This document shows, piece by piece, positions 48,475 through 57,656 of a stretch of 64,000 nucleotides of DNA (its first letter is position 1; every line of letters starts with the position of its first letter). Position numbers and translations under genes: made by a program. The notes under the pieces were generated by a model that did not search any database, was not told the DNA's origin, and saw only the letters and a list, made by a program, of their open reading frames with translations. Origin of the DNA: Dermabacter sp. p3-SID358 (GTDB lineage: Bacteria > Actinomycetota > Actinomycetes > Actinomycetales > Dermabacteraceae); contig NZ_JALXOZ010000006.1 in NCBI RefSeq assembly GCF_025147465.1, positions 1 to 64,000 on the forward strand, given 5' to 3'.

Positions 48475-50105
48475 CAGGCAAGAAGCGCAATTACCCGCGG
48501 CACTCCCTCGCCGCTCTCGCGGTTCTTGCTGTCCTTGCGATCGTGGGGAGTGCAGTGGTGCTTATTCCCGCGAAGAACCTGACGAGTGCGAGCCCTGCGA
48601 GTGCGACCTCGACCGCGACCCGCGCTGTTCGCGCCTGCCAGGGGCCTATAGAAGCACGCCAAGCCGGCGAGGATGCCGGAGATGCGGACTTTGCGGGGGG
48701 CGCCCCCGCTGCTTCAGCTTCACTGAGCGTGATCGCTCTGGATCCTCGTTCCAACGCACTTTACGGAGGGGACCAAAGTTCGCAAACAGGTATGGAGCCT
48801 GGTTCCTCGGATGCGGGAGGTGAAGGGGCCTCGCCGCGAATCGCCCGTACTGATATGGGGGGTAACGCCACCGAAGTCGATGCCGCGACCAGCGCACTCC
48901 TGAATGCCGTCTACAGTCACGACTCTCTTGAAACGTCGAGCGTCCTCACCGCGAGCACAGCAGACGAATCCGAGCCCGTCGTTGATGCGAGTCAAGCTCA
49001 TGTGACGGGGAACGGCGATTATCGGGGTTTCGCGCTCTCGCGCTGCGCGAAGGCGACGAGCGCAGCATCTTTTGCTGGGCTCACGACTCGCGCCGGAACG
49101 TCCGATGCGCTTGTTGTGTCGAACCCGGGTAGCCGCGCTTCCAGAGCTCGCATTACGGCGTATTCTGAAAATGGAGTCGAGCCGTCCACGCAAGGCTCCG
49201 ATGTCGTCGTGGGGCCCGGTGAAACCGTCCGAGTTTCGCTCGCGACGCTCGTGGACGAACGTGAGACGGTCGCGCTTGATGTCGAGGTGAACGGAACTGC
49301 GCTCGCCATGAGCGCGGAGCTCGTAAGGCGCGATGGTCTCGTGCCTATGGGTACCGAAATTACACAAGCGAGCACGCCGGATAGCTCTCTCGTGTTTCCA
49401 GGAGTTGTGGCCCACGAAGGAGGCTCCGCTCGCCTGTCCCTCGCGCGCACAGTCCGTGGAGGCGCGTCGGGTGATCCCGCCAAAGTGCGCGAAGAGGGCG
49501 CGCTCGCAACGGTACGTGCTCTCGACTCGAGTGGCGCCGTCATCAAAGAATGGGACGTGCAGGATCCTGGTCAGGGCGCGAGCATCGACACCCCGCTTGA
49601 CGGGCTTGGCTCGGGCACCTACACAATCGTCGTGAACGCGCGTACTTCGGTCGTCGGCTCAGTGAACTCGTCGATCGCAAGCGGCAGTCGACAAGGTGAC
49701 ACCGTGGGGCTTCCGCAGGACTTCGCGGAGTACACCCCCGTGGAGGAAATCAATTCCGCGTCGCTCCTTTCACTTGGAAAGGCAGCGGAAGGCGGGAGTC
49801 TCACGATTATGAGTGAGAACGGTGCGAAACTGAGCATCGCTCCCATCAGGCGTGATGGCTCTGTGGGAACGAGCACCATCCACGAACTCGAAGGCGGGCA
49901 TTCCCTTACTTTGACCGCGGGCGATCTGGGAGAGGGCCCGACTTCTATCGTCGGAGTGGTGGTTGTTTCGCAAGATGGCGGTTCCTACCGCGGGTCTTGG
50001 TCGCAGACGGTGAAGGCAGATGATGGCGGAACTCTCGTGGCCGCCCTTCCGCTGGTTGCTGATGCTTCCCGGGCTTCAGGAATGACCGTCCACGTGGAAC
50101 GTTAG
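48471..50105 (+). CDS. DUF5719 family secreted/membrane protein
   Basis: A 544-residue protein anchored by an N-terminal helix (about 12-33) with the rest outside the cell. It matches the DUF5719 family: repeated beta-rich segments, Ser/Gly/Ala-rich loops, NPGSRASRARITAYSENG and HEGGSARLSLARTVRGG-like strands. The ATG overlaps the previous stop (ATGA). In many actinobacteria such a gene follows a GT2 membrane protein, suggesting a joint wall function. The function is not known. Confidence 0.8.
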   Translation: MTGKKRNYPRHSLAALAVLAVLAIVGSAVVLIPAKNLTSASPASATSTATRAVRACQGPIEARQAGEDAGDADFAGGAPAASASLSVIALDPRSNALYGGDQSSQTGMEPGSSDAGGEGASPRIARTDMGGNATEVDAATSALLNAVYSHDSLETSSVLTASTADESEPVVDASQAHVTGNGDYRGFALSRCAKATSAASFAGLTTRAGTSDALVVSNPGSRASRARITAYSENGVEPSTQGSDVVVGPGETVRVSLATLVDERETVALDVEVNGTALAMSAELVRRDGLVPMGTEITQASTPDSSLVFPGVVAHEGGSARLSLARTVRGGASGDPAKVREEGALATVRALDSSGAVIKEWDVQDPGQGASIDTPLDGLGSGTYTIVVNARTSVVGSVNSSIASGSRQGDTVGLPQDFAEYTPVEEINSASLLSLGKAAEGGSLTIMSENGAKLSIAPIRRDGSVGTSTIHELEGGHSLTLTAGDLGEGPTSIVGVVVVSQDGGSYRGSWSQTVKADDGGTLVAALPLVADASRASGMTVHVER

Positions 50106-50120
50106 AGCCGGGCGAGCGGC

Positions 50121-50534
50121 TTACGCGGCCCAAGGGTCGATGTCCTCGACCCGTTTACCTAGTGCGACCGCGACGTTTTCAAGCACGACGACATACACGA
50201 GCTCGGCAAGCTCCTCGCGATTTCGGGCACGCGATTCAATTGCGCGCCGGTAAAGGATGATTCTCGGGCGCGTTCTACGGTCGCCGGGAAAGTAACGCCC
50301 GAGCGGAGGTGAATCGAGGGAGACGGTGTCGAGAGGGACCTCCTCGATAAGCACCTGGAGATATTCGAGCCTAGAAAAGCGTGCGTAAAGAGGACCCATC
50401 GCTTCGGCGACAAGCGTGTCAAAGCGATCACTAGGTGTGGCGAATCCCGGAAGATGCGAGGGAATGAGATCGCCCCGGAATCCGCGCCCGTGTCGATCTC
50501 GCCGGCGAGGCCCGGGGTTTCGTGTGAAAGGCAT
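50121..50534 (-). CDS. Degenerate metallopeptidase-like protein (DUF1025 family)
   Basis: A 137-residue zincin-like family protein. The core (about 35-137) aligns by position with the small metallopeptidase family, but the HExxHHxG site is replaced by VVLENVAVALG (about 117-127), so zinc binding is lost. The sequence PRIILYRRAIESRARNREEL precedes it, as in the family. It is convergent with DUF5719 and divergent from DUF3499. The ATG lacks a ribosome site and follows TAGTCT by 6 nt, a leaderless arrangement. Non-enzymatic role is likely. Confidence 0.7.
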   Translation of the reverse strand: MPFTRNPGPRRRDRHGRGFRGDLIPSHLPGFATPSDRFDTLVAEAMGPLYARFSRLEYLQVLIEEVPLDTVSLDSPPLGRYFPGDRRTRPRIILYRRAIESRARNREELAELVYVVVLENVAVALGKRVEDIDPWAA

Positions 50535-50539
50535 GCTAT

Positions 50540-50546
50540 TAGACTA
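50540..50546. promoter_or_regulatory. Overlapping divergent -10 elements
   Basis: TAGACTA reads as TAGACT on the plus strand (50540-50545) and TAGTCT on the minus strand (50546-50541). The minus element lies 6 nt from ATG 50534, the plus element faces the DUF3499 gene, so two promoters share bases. Confidence 0.4.
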
Positions 50547-50601
50547 CGCGGACCGGCCGAAACACATGGATCGCGAGAATTGGAGCCGTAAGATAGAGGC
50601 C

Positions 50602-50970
50602 GTGTCTTCCCGTTCATGCTCTAAGTCCTCTTGCTCAAAGCCTGCTGTCGCGACGCTCACGTTCGTGTATGCGGATTCAACTGCAGTGATCGGTCCGCTC
50701 TCGCGAGAAAGTGAACCACACTCGTACGACCTGTGCGCGAGCCATGCCGCATCGTTTACAGCGCCGAAAGGGTGGACGGTGGTGACGGCTCCTGCGCCGC
50801 TTGCGCCTGAGGATGACGTGCTCGCCCTCGCTCGAGTACTCGCCGATGATCCCAAGGCCAAGGCAGGCTACGAAGATGCGGGGCACCATGAAGGCGAGTC
50901 GGCGTCGGATCCGCGGGCGAGGGCACCAAGGCGCCTCACGCTTGTGAAAGACGAGACCGATGAGCGCTGA
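50602..50970 (+). CDS. DUF3499 family protein
   Basis: A 122-residue conserved actinobacterial protein. The N-terminal RSCSKSSC (Cys6 and Cys11) and DLCASH (Cys45, His48) look like a zinc-binding site; between them PAVATLTFVYADSTAVIGPL is the family signature. Start GTG 50602 is chosen because TAAGAT (50589-50594) lies 7 nt upstream (leaderless) and relatives begin close to the first Cys; ATG 50566 would add 12 residues. Its end overlaps the phosphomannomutase start by 11 nt. Function unknown. Confidence 0.83.
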   Translation: MSSRSCSKSSCSKPAVATLTFVYADSTAVIGPLSRESEPHSYDLCASHAASFTAPKGWTVVTAPAPLAPEDDVLALARVLADDPKAKAGYEDAGHHEGESASDPRARAPRRLTLVKDETDER

Positions 50971-52633
50971 GGGCACGAGATCCTCGGCGGGGGCGCTTGA
51001 CGAGATCGTAGGGAGCTACGACATTCGAGGTGTCGCCTACGAGACTCTTACGACGGAGATCGCCGGTGCGCTCGGCGCAGCCTTTGCTGATCTTCTTGAT
51101 GCAGGCGACGTCATAGTCGCGCACGACATGCGCGTTTCGAGCCCTGACCTTGCGGAAGCATTTGCGCGAGGAGCAGTGCGGCGCGGCTCTACGGTCGCCT
51201 TTGCGGGGCTGAGCTCTACCGATCAGCTCTACTGCGCGAGCGGACTTTTTGCCGCGGCTGGTGCGCAACTGACAGCCTCGCATAATCCTGCGCGCGACAA
51301 CGGCATCAAAATGTGTTTTGCGCACGCCAAGCCCGTGGGGCGGGCGAATGGCCTTCTCGATGTGCGCGATCGCGCGCGCACCTATCTCGAGGAGGGAAGG
51401 ATCCCTGTGCGCGAGGGCGGCCGGCTCGAACCTCTCGACACGCTTGACGACTACATCGCCACCATGCTGCGCCTCGCACCCCTCGATGGCACGCGAAACC
51501 TCAAGGTGGTGGTTGACGCGGCGAACGCGATGGCAGGTCGTACCTTCCCGGCTCTCGCCTCACGGCTTCCCTCCCTTGACATTGTCCCGCTCTACTTCGA
51601 CCTAGACGGGACGTTTCCGAACCACGAAGCGAACCCCCTCAACCCCGTGAATCTTCGGGACTTGCAGGAGGCCGTGCGAGAAAGCGATGCTGATCTCGGC
51701 CTTGCCTTCGACGGAGATGCAGATCGATGCATCGTTGTTGACGAGAATGGCGAGATCGTCCCTCCATCCGCGCTGACCGCTATGATCGCCGAGGAGGAGA
51801 TCGCTCGAGCGCAGTCCGACGGCTGCCCGCGTCCCGTCGTGATCGGTAACGTCCCATCGAGCCGAGCGGTCCGCGAAATTGTCGAGGCCGCCGGCGGCGA
51901 GTATGTGAGAACCAAGGTGGGCCACTCGATCATCAAACAGGTGATGGCGGAGCGCGACGCGATTTTTGGGGGCGAGCACTCGGCGCACTATTACTTTCGG
52001 GAGTTCTTTTTCGCTGATTCAGGAATGCTCGCGGCACTCCACGTGATGCGCACCCTTGAGAAGAATGGAGATCGCCCGTTGAGCGCGCTTCTCGAGCGCT
52101 ACTCGCCGTATGCGGCGAGCGGTGAGATCAACTCCCCGATCGATGAGCCGGTCGACTCCGTTCTTGAACGCGTTGCCGCGTTCCTTGTCGAGTGCGGTGC
52201 GGATCACGATGATCTCGACGGCGTGACGCTCAACCACTGGGATGAGGAACGCGACCCTCGCGAGCAATGGTGGCTATCTGTGCGGGGGTCAGGGACCGAG
52301 CCGCTCGTGCGATTGAACGTCGAGGCTGCAGAAACTGCGACCATGGAACGCGTGCGAGATATGGCGCTCGCTGTTGTGCGCGGGGAAGTGGGAGAGCGTG
52401 AGGGGAGTTCTGTGCGAGTTTCCGAAATGGAGGGAGCTGAGGTGGCGTCGGAAGAAGAATCCCAAAGCGAATTGAGCTGGGCTAGAAGTCTCGTGCGCTG
52501 CCCCGCGTGTCACGCAGATCTCGACCTGAGCGAGCAGATGGTTCGTTGCGCGTCGTGTGGCCGTGATTACGATCGTGAGGGCGGCATTCCGATGCTCGTG
52601 ATTCGAGACTCTTCAAATGTCTATGGCCGCTGA
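50960..52633 (+). CDS. manB: Phosphomannomutase fused to a Trm112-like zinc ribbon
   Basis: A 557-residue protein. Residues 1-470 are a phosphomannomutase converting mannose-6- to mannose-1-phosphate: phosphoserine Ser107 in TASHNP, DGDAD at 251-255 and RGSGTEPLVRLN near the phosphate site. Residues about 505-557 form a Trm112-like domain with LVRCPACHADLDLSEQMVRC and CASCGRDYDREGGIPMLV (Cys514, 517, 530, 533). In relatives Trm112 is a separate short gene next to a SIS-domain isomerase, which is absent here. Start ATG 50960 overlaps DUF3499. Confidence 0.88.
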   Translation: MSAEGTRSSAGALDEIVGSYDIRGVAYETLTTEIAGALGAAFADLLDAGDVIVAHDMRVSSPDLAEAFARGAVRRGSTVAFAGLSSTDQLYCASGLFAAAGAQLTASHNPARDNGIKMCFAHAKPVGRANGLLDVRDRARTYLEEGRIPVREGGRLEPLDTLDDYIATMLRLAPLDGTRNLKVVVDAANAMAGRTFPALASRLPSLDIVPLYFDLDGTFPNHEANPLNPVNLRDLQEAVRESDADLGLAFDGDADRCIVVDENGEIVPPSALTAMIAEEEIARAQSDGCPRPVVIGNVPSSRAVREIVEAAGGEYVRTKVGHSIIKQVMAERDAIFGGEHSAHYYFREFFFADSGMLAALHVMRTLEKNGDRPLSALLERYSPYAASGEINSPIDEPVDSVLERVAAFLVECGADHDDLDGVTLNHWDEERDPREQWWLSVRGSGTEPLVRLNVEAAETATMERVRDMALAVVRGEVGEREGSSVRVSEMEGAEVASEEESQSELSWARSLVRCPACHADLDLSEQMVRCASCGRDYDREGGIPMLVIRDSSNVYGR

Positions 52634-52670
52634 AGTTTCGACTGTTACGGGTTTCTGGCAGGATAACGGC

Positions 52671-53351
52671 ATGAGCACACCCCCAAGAATTCTCGCGATT
52701 GACGATGATGCTGCGATCGCCGAAATGGTCTCGATCCTTCTTCATGGTCGCGGATACGACGTTGTGACGGCGTCCAATGGGCGCAGAGGTCTCGCCATCC
52801 TTGAACGCGAGAGCATTGACCTTGTTCTCCTCGACCTCATGTTGCCCGAGATGGACGGCATTGAGATTTGCAGAAATATTCGCGAGAGCTCGAACGTCCC
52901 CATTATTATGCTGACGGCGCGCACGGAAACTGAAAAAGTAGTGGAAGGGCTCGAGGTCGGTGCCGATGATTACCTCACGAAGCCGTTCGAACCCGAGGAG
53001 CTCATCGCCCGTATACGCGCTCGCGTGCGCCGAGCACCCCGTGGTGAGGCAGAAGTTCTCACACTCGGAGACCTCGAGATTAATGTTGATCGGCACCAAG
53101 TCTGCAGGAACGGCGAAACGATACGTCTCACCCCCATGGAGTTCGGACTTCTCTTGCAGATGACGCGCCACCCATCCCAAGTCTTTAGCCGCGAGGAGCT
53201 CTTGCGAGAAGTATGGGGCTACCAGCACTCGAAAGACACCCGCCTCGTGAACGTCCACGTCCAGCGCTTGCGTTCGAAAATCGAAGTCGATCCCGACAAT
53301 CCTCGTCTTATTGTGACGGTACGAGGCGTAGGCTACCGCGCGGGTGAGTAG
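52671..53351 (+). CDS. mtrA: Response regulator MtrA
   Basis: A 226-residue OmpR-family regulator. Acidic pocket DDD (11-13), phosphoacceptor Asp55 in LVLLDLMLPEMDG, LTARTETEK and TKPFEPEEL are in the receiver; the winged helix has LTPMEFGLLLQMTRHPSQVF and HVQRLRSKIEVDPDNPR. It matches MtrA, which controls cell-wall hydrolases and cell division in actinobacteria. ATG 52671 follows GCAGGATAACGGC; a start at 52617 was rejected. mtrB overlaps its end by 8 nt. Confidence 0.95.
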   Translation: MSTPPRILAIDDDAAIAEMVSILLHGRGYDVVTASNGRRGLAILERESIDLVLLDLMLPEMDGIEICRNIRESSNVPIIMLTARTETEKVVEGLEVGADDYLTKPFEPEELIARIRARVRRAPRGEAEVLTLGDLEINVDRHQVCRNGETIRLTPMEFGLLLQMTRHPSQVFSREELLREVWGYQHSKDTRLVNVHVQRLRSKIEVDPDNPRLIVTVRGVGYRAGE

Positions 53352-54966
53352 CTTACGCGAACGCGTTTTTCCCCCGGCTGTTGCGGACGAATCACACATC
53401 AGTTCGCGGAGCGCGGGGCGCGTGCGCTTTCGTGATTTCTCGACATGGCCGATCGCGGCACGCGCAGTCTTTGCAACGATGCTGCTTTCCGTTCTAGCAA
53501 TCCTCGTTGTTGAAACATTCCTTTCCACAGCAATTTCGGATGCGCTTTACGAGTTGAGGCGCGACCGCTCGCTTGAACAATCTGAGGCGATGCGAGGCAC
53601 GCTCGTGAGCGATCTCGAACCTCTTGTAGGTATGTCTGTGAACGAGAGACAGGACGTGATCGTCTCGTTCATGGAGGAGGCGACTGCGGGCGACCCGAAG
53701 GTGTTCAAGGGGCTGGCGGTGATTCCCGTGGGGCCGACGCCGGGTGATGCGGTGACGAACAACGGGGCGCTCACCGCGTTCGTGAGCGGCGATTTCGAGC
53801 GTGAGCTCGATGCTGCAAAGGACCAATTCGTGTATCGAAGCATCGAGTACGTCGAACGTGGAGACTCGGGGCCGGCGATTCTCGTGGGGACGACGATCGA
53901 CGTTGCGGGTGCCGGGCGCTATCGGCTGCTCATGCTCTACTCGGTGAGCCAGGAGCAGGAAACTCTCGACCGCGTCAACGTCATCCTTGTGATTGGCGGC
54001 GCGGTTCTCGTGCTCCTGTTCTTTCTTGTGTCGCTCGTGATCTCACGCATTGTTACAACGCCGCTCAAGCGTGCCGCGCGGGCCGTCGATCACATTTCGG
54101 AAAACGATCTCGATTATCGCCTCTCCATTCAGGGCGGCGACGATCTGGCGCGCATGGGCACGAGCTTCAATAACATGGCGGCTTCACTCCAGTCAACTAT
54201 CACTGAGCTAGTCGAACTTTCCGAGCTCGAGAAGCGTTTCGTTTCGGATGTCTCGCATGAGCTGCGCACACCGTTCACCACGATCAAGATGGCGACGTCG
54301 ATGCTCGAAATGGAAAAAGAGTCTTTCACGCCTTCAGGTCAACGCAGCCTGGAGCTTCTACGGGAGCAGGTGGCACGTTTTGAAGCTCTCATCGCGGATC
54401 TGCTAGAGATTTCGCGTCATGAAGCTGGTGTAGTCGATCTCGAGGCAAAGCCTGCTTCGCTCGAGGAACTCGTCGACGACGTGGTCGAACAACTCGAACC
54501 CATTGCTCTCGAATATCACGCTGACATCCGTGTGCAACATTTGAGCGAAGATACCGTCGGAGCCATGGATTCACGTCGTATTGAGCGCATCGTTCGCAAC
54601 CTCCTCACAAATGCGATTGAGCATGGCGCTGGCGGCGTGATTGACGTGTGTACGGCCTCTCGCGGCACGACGCTCGCGCTGACGGTTCAAGATTTCGGCG
54701 TGGGCCTCAGCTCGGAGGAAGCCGAGCGCGTTTTTGATCGTTTTTGGCGCGCGGCACCCTCACGTACGCACACGCTCGGTGGGACGGGGCTTGGGCTCGC
54801 GATTGCGCACGACGACGCGACGGCGCACGGTGGCCGTCTCGAAGCATGGGGAATTAAAGGGGAGACCTCCGTGTTTAGGTTGCTTCTTCCTCGCGGGCCG
54901 GGACAGAAGCTTGCCGCGTCTCCTCTCGCCCTTGCGCGGCCGGTCGAGAAGGGGGATCAGGAATGA
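53344..54966 (+). CDS. mtrB: Sensor histidine kinase MtrB
   Basis: A 540-residue membrane kinase. Helices at about 37-62 and 212-236 flank an extracellular domain of about 150 residues; HAMP (about 236-290), HisKA with His305 in SDVSHELRTPFTTIKMA, and HATPase with LLTNAIEHGAGG, DFGVGLS and GGTGLGLAIAHD. The start GTG 53344 overlaps mtrA. It is upstream of and overlaps lpqB (ATGA), the accessory lipoprotein of this system. Confidence 0.95.
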   Translation: MSSLRERVFPPAVADESHISSRSAGRVRFRDFSTWPIAARAVFATMLLSVLAILVVETFLSTAISDALYELRRDRSLEQSEAMRGTLVSDLEPLVGMSVNERQDVIVSFMEEATAGDPKVFKGLAVIPVGPTPGDAVTNNGALTAFVSGDFERELDAAKDQFVYRSIEYVERGDSGPAILVGTTIDVAGAGRYRLLMLYSVSQEQETLDRVNVILVIGGAVLVLLFFLVSLVISRIVTTPLKRAARAVDHISENDLDYRLSIQGGDDLARMGTSFNNMAASLQSTITELVELSELEKRFVSDVSHELRTPFTTIKMATSMLEMEKESFTPSGQRSLELLREQVARFEALIADLLEISRHEAGVVDLEAKPASLEELVDDVVEQLEPIALEYHADIRVQHLSEDTVGAMDSRRIERIVRNLLTNAIEHGAGGVIDVCTASRGTTLALTVQDFGVGLSSEEAERVFDRFWRAAPSRTHTLGGTGLGLAIAHDDATAHGGRLEAWGIKGETSVFRLLLPRGPGQKLAASPLALARPVEKGDQE

Positions 54967-56666
54967 CGATAAAACCCGTTTCTGGCCACGTGCTCACACG
55001 GCGCACCGTTCTTGGCGCTGTTGGGCTTGCGACGCTCGCGGGATGCGCCCGCATTCCCAACTCTTCGGAGGTCCATACGGCGCCGGTCAAGGGTATTGGC
55101 CTGGGCGCGCAAGGCGATGTCGCTGTGGCTCCCCCTGACCAGGGGGCGGCGAAGATCGACATTGTGCGGGGTTTTCTCGCAGCGCATCTTGGGGTCGAAG
55201 ATGGCAACCGCATCGCGCGAGAGTATCTCGCGGGAAGTATTCGTGAGGTGTGGAAGCCCTCGGCAGCAATCGAGTTCTCAGAGACCGAGGGGCTCGTATT
55301 TCAGGATATGGACGACGGTAAAGTCGCGGTGACGGTACCGGTTGTATCTAAGGTTTCACCCGCAGGTGTGCGCACGATAAATCTTGATGCCGAGCGCGAA
55401 AAGGCCGAGTTTCGCCTCACACAAGTCAACGGTGAGTGGCGCATCGCTGAGACCCCCGATGCGCTCGTACTCGGTACAGAAGACTTTGCTCGATTGTTTG
55501 AGCCCGTAAGCGTGTATTTCGTCGCCAACGCTGGGGACGCGCTCGTTGCGGATCCTCGCTGGTATCTGCGTCAAGCGGCATTTGCTTCGGCTTTCAACAG
55601 GCTTGCGCTTGGCCCGCCCCCGTTTCTCAAAGAGGCCGTGCGATCTGCACTCACCGAAGGCAGTGTCATCGCCCCGAGCGCTCTTTCGAGAAATGAAGCC
55701 GGTGACCTGGTGGTGCAGGTGCCGGTTTCGGTCCTCGAATTGCCCGAAGAAGAGCGAGCCCTCGCACTCGCTCAGATTTCCGAGACGCTGCGCAGCCTTA
55801 AGCGCGTCCCCTCGGTCGTGTTCATGGACGGACGCGAGGAAATCAGCCTCCCGCAGGGTTCCCATCCAGCTAAGGCATCCGTAGGCCACAGGCTCTACGG
55901 CTCGGGGGAAGGCGGCATCGTTTCTCTTGCGAGCGATACCGGTGGTGCGTCCCTCGTTCCCGCTTTTGCTTCCGAGACGGTGCGCCTTGGCAGGCTAAGC
56001 GCTAATGGACGCTACGCAAGCGCGTTGAGTCCGGATCGTCGCACGGTTTTCGTTACCGCCCTCGAAGCCGATGCGGGAGCTCGGCACGAAGGCCTTGCCG
56101 AAGAGTTGTGCGCTCCGAGCATCGACCAGTTTGGTTACGCGTGGACAATGCCTAGAGCGGGCGGACCTGAGCTGATCGCAGTCAATGCTGACATATGGCG
56201 CGAAGTGCGAAAGTTCCCTGTTCCGTGGGATGCCGCGGCAGACGTTGCCTTCACGTCGATGTCCTCGGACGGGGTGCGCTTTGCGATCGCGCACGGATCG
56301 CGAGGCGCCACCACCCTGAGCATCATGGGTGTTGTGAGAAGCCCCCACGGAACCCCGTTGAGTCTTGCAGAGCCCCTTAGCGTAAGTGTTGCACTCGATA
56401 CAGTAAATGGCATCGCATGGTATTCCGAGGAAGCGATCCTCATCTGGGGTACGTCGGGAGAAAGCACCCTTCCCGTCGCGATCTCCTGGAATGTGCATAC
56501 AGGCTTCGAACAGGTGAGTGAGTTGCGGGAGAACACGACGTCGGTGGCGGGTTCGCTCGAGGCAAGACTCATGTTCGTGGGAAGCGAGGATGGTCGCGTC
56601 GTCCAAAGGGACGTGGACTCGTGGCGGCAAGTCGACGTCCGGGGGCGGGATATCGCACTGTACTAA
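54963..56666 (+). CDS. lpqB: LpqB lipoprotein
   Basis: A 567-residue lipoprotein modulating MtrB. The signal peptide has LTRRTVLGAVG and the lipobox LAGC (lipid Cys about 28); the twin-Arg suggests Tat as a possible export route. Residues about 60-200 are a GerMN-like region, then a beta-propeller-like C-terminal domain with repeated strands (for instance RLSANGRYASALSPDRRTVF). The ATG overlaps mtrB. The mtrA-mtrB-lpqB order is conserved in the phylum. Confidence 0.92.
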   Translation: MTIKPVSGHVLTRRTVLGAVGLATLAGCARIPNSSEVHTAPVKGIGLGAQGDVAVAPPDQGAAKIDIVRGFLAAHLGVEDGNRIAREYLAGSIREVWKPSAAIEFSETEGLVFQDMDDGKVAVTVPVVSKVSPAGVRTINLDAEREKAEFRLTQVNGEWRIAETPDALVLGTEDFARLFEPVSVYFVANAGDALVADPRWYLRQAAFASAFNRLALGPPPFLKEAVRSALTEGSVIAPSALSRNEAGDLVVQVPVSVLELPEEERALALAQISETLRSLKRVPSVVFMDGREEISLPQGSHPAKASVGHRLYGSGEGGIVSLASDTGGASLVPAFASETVRLGRLSANGRYASALSPDRRTVFVTALEADAGARHEGLAEELCAPSIDQFGYAWTMPRAGGPELIAVNADIWREVRKFPVPWDAAADVAFTSMSSDGVRFAIAHGSRGATTLSIMGVVRSPHGTPLSLAEPLSVSVALDTVNGIAWYSEEAILIWGTSGESTLPVAISWNVHTGFEQVSELRENTTSVAGSLEARLMFVGSEDGRVVQRDVDSWRQVDVRGRDIALY

Positions 56667-56776
56667 CGCGTCAGTTGTCGCAGCAGATCCGTCGGAATGC
56701 GCTCCCCAGTGGAGGACTTTCCCCGGAAAGACGAAGCGGCTTTGGTGAGGGAAGGCGCGTGCGCTCGAATGGGTGC

Positions 56777-57529
56777 ATGAGCGATGATTTCAGGCGAGAG
56801 CTTGCCCGGGTCGCGAGCTTAGTTATCCAATCTCTTGTGCCTTTCTCCTGCGCATGCGGCGAGAAGGGACTGCACATGTGCGACGCATGTGCGAGCGAGT
56901 TTTCAGATGGCATCTCTTGGGTGGAAGACGTGTGCGAGGGGGTGTGCGAAGCACGCCCGGTTTCCGACGGCCGCGAGCTTGAGATCGTACCTGCCTTTCG
57001 AGTAGCAACTCTCGCAGAATACGAAGGGCGTGCAAAGAGCGTGATTCTCGATTTCAAGAATGGGGGGCACTTTGCTCTCGCCAGCTATCTGGGGCCCCTT
57101 CTCGCCGATGCACTAATCGACCTCAGTGCTGGTTGTTCGCACCGACACATGCTCGTTCCCGTTCCCTCCCGCTCCGAGGCTGTGCGACGAAGGGGAGAAG
57201 ACCACATGCGACTCCTTGCCGAAAGCGTCAGTACGCATGCACGCGTGCGGCTTGCTCCAGCGCTCGCGCTGGTCGGGGCTAGTCAGCATTCGCGTACAAA
57301 ACGGGAGAGGGCTGGGGCCACGAGGCGCATGATCAGGCCCAAGAGAAACGCTCAGTGGGAGGGATTGAGGGGTGCCCAGGCTGTCATTCTCGACGATGTG
57401 GTGACGACCGGCAGCACGCTGAAAAAGACGAGCGAGGCACTCAAGCTCCTGGGTGTGCACACATGCGCGGCACTGACACTCGCCTCGGCGAGGCTTCCGC
57501 GCACAAACATACCCATCCTAGCGGTGTGA
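56777..57529 (+). CDS. ComF-family phosphoribosyltransferase-like protein
   Basis: A 250-residue ComF-like protein (mycobacterial Rv3242c position). The N-terminal zinc ribbon has Cys25, Cys27, Cys35 and Cys38, and the PRPP loop is VILDDVVTTGSTL near residue 200. SEAVRRRGEDHMRLLA is the usual ComF signature around 138. The ATG at 56777 lacks a strong ribosome site. ComF supports DNA uptake in competent bacteria but is widespread without competence; its actual role here is unknown. Confidence 0.85.
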   Translation: MSDDFRRELARVASLVIQSLVPFSCACGEKGLHMCDACASEFSDGISWVEDVCEGVCEARPVSDGRELEIVPAFRVATLAEYEGRAKSVILDFKNGGHFALASYLGPLLADALIDLSAGCSHRHMLVPVPSRSEAVRRRGEDHMRLLAESVSTHARVRLAPALALVGASQHSRTKRERAGATRRMIRPKRNAQWEGLRGAQAVILDDVVTTGSTLKKTSEALKLLGVHTCAALTLASARLPRTNIPILAV

Positions 57530-57534
57530 TCTGC

Positions 57535-57563
57535 GGTACATTTTCAGCCTCCGGGCGCATAAT
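57535..57563 (+). promoter_or_regulatory. Candidate promoter of hpf
   Basis: GGTACA (57535-57540) and CATAAT (57558-57563), 17-nt spacer. The predicted start near 57570 gives a leader of about 115 nt carrying the hairpins and the extended SD-like sequence described next. Confidence 0.45.
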
Positions 57564-57606
57564 AGTGAGAACACAGAAGTGGCAGGGAAGCCGCAAACCT
57601 CGTGAG

Positions 57607-57656
57607 AAGGAGGTGATCCATCCACCCGTAGGAACGGGCGGAATGTGGCCGCCCAC
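57607..57656 (+). promoter_or_regulatory. hpf leader element: 13-nt anti-SD complement plus alternative hairpins
   Basis: AAGGAGGTGATCC (57607-57619) is a perfect 13-nt complement of the conserved 16S rRNA 3' end, yet the hpf ATG is 65 nt away and has its own GGAGGA site. Just downstream CCCGT/ACGGG (57625-57629 with 57634-57638) and GGGCGG/CCGCCC (57636-57641 with 57649-57654) can form alternative hairpins that share GGG at 57636-57638. The layout suggests a regulatory leader sensing free ribosomes. As I recall, conserved hairpins upstream of raiA/hpf have been reported by comparative genomics; not tested here. Confidence 0.5.
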
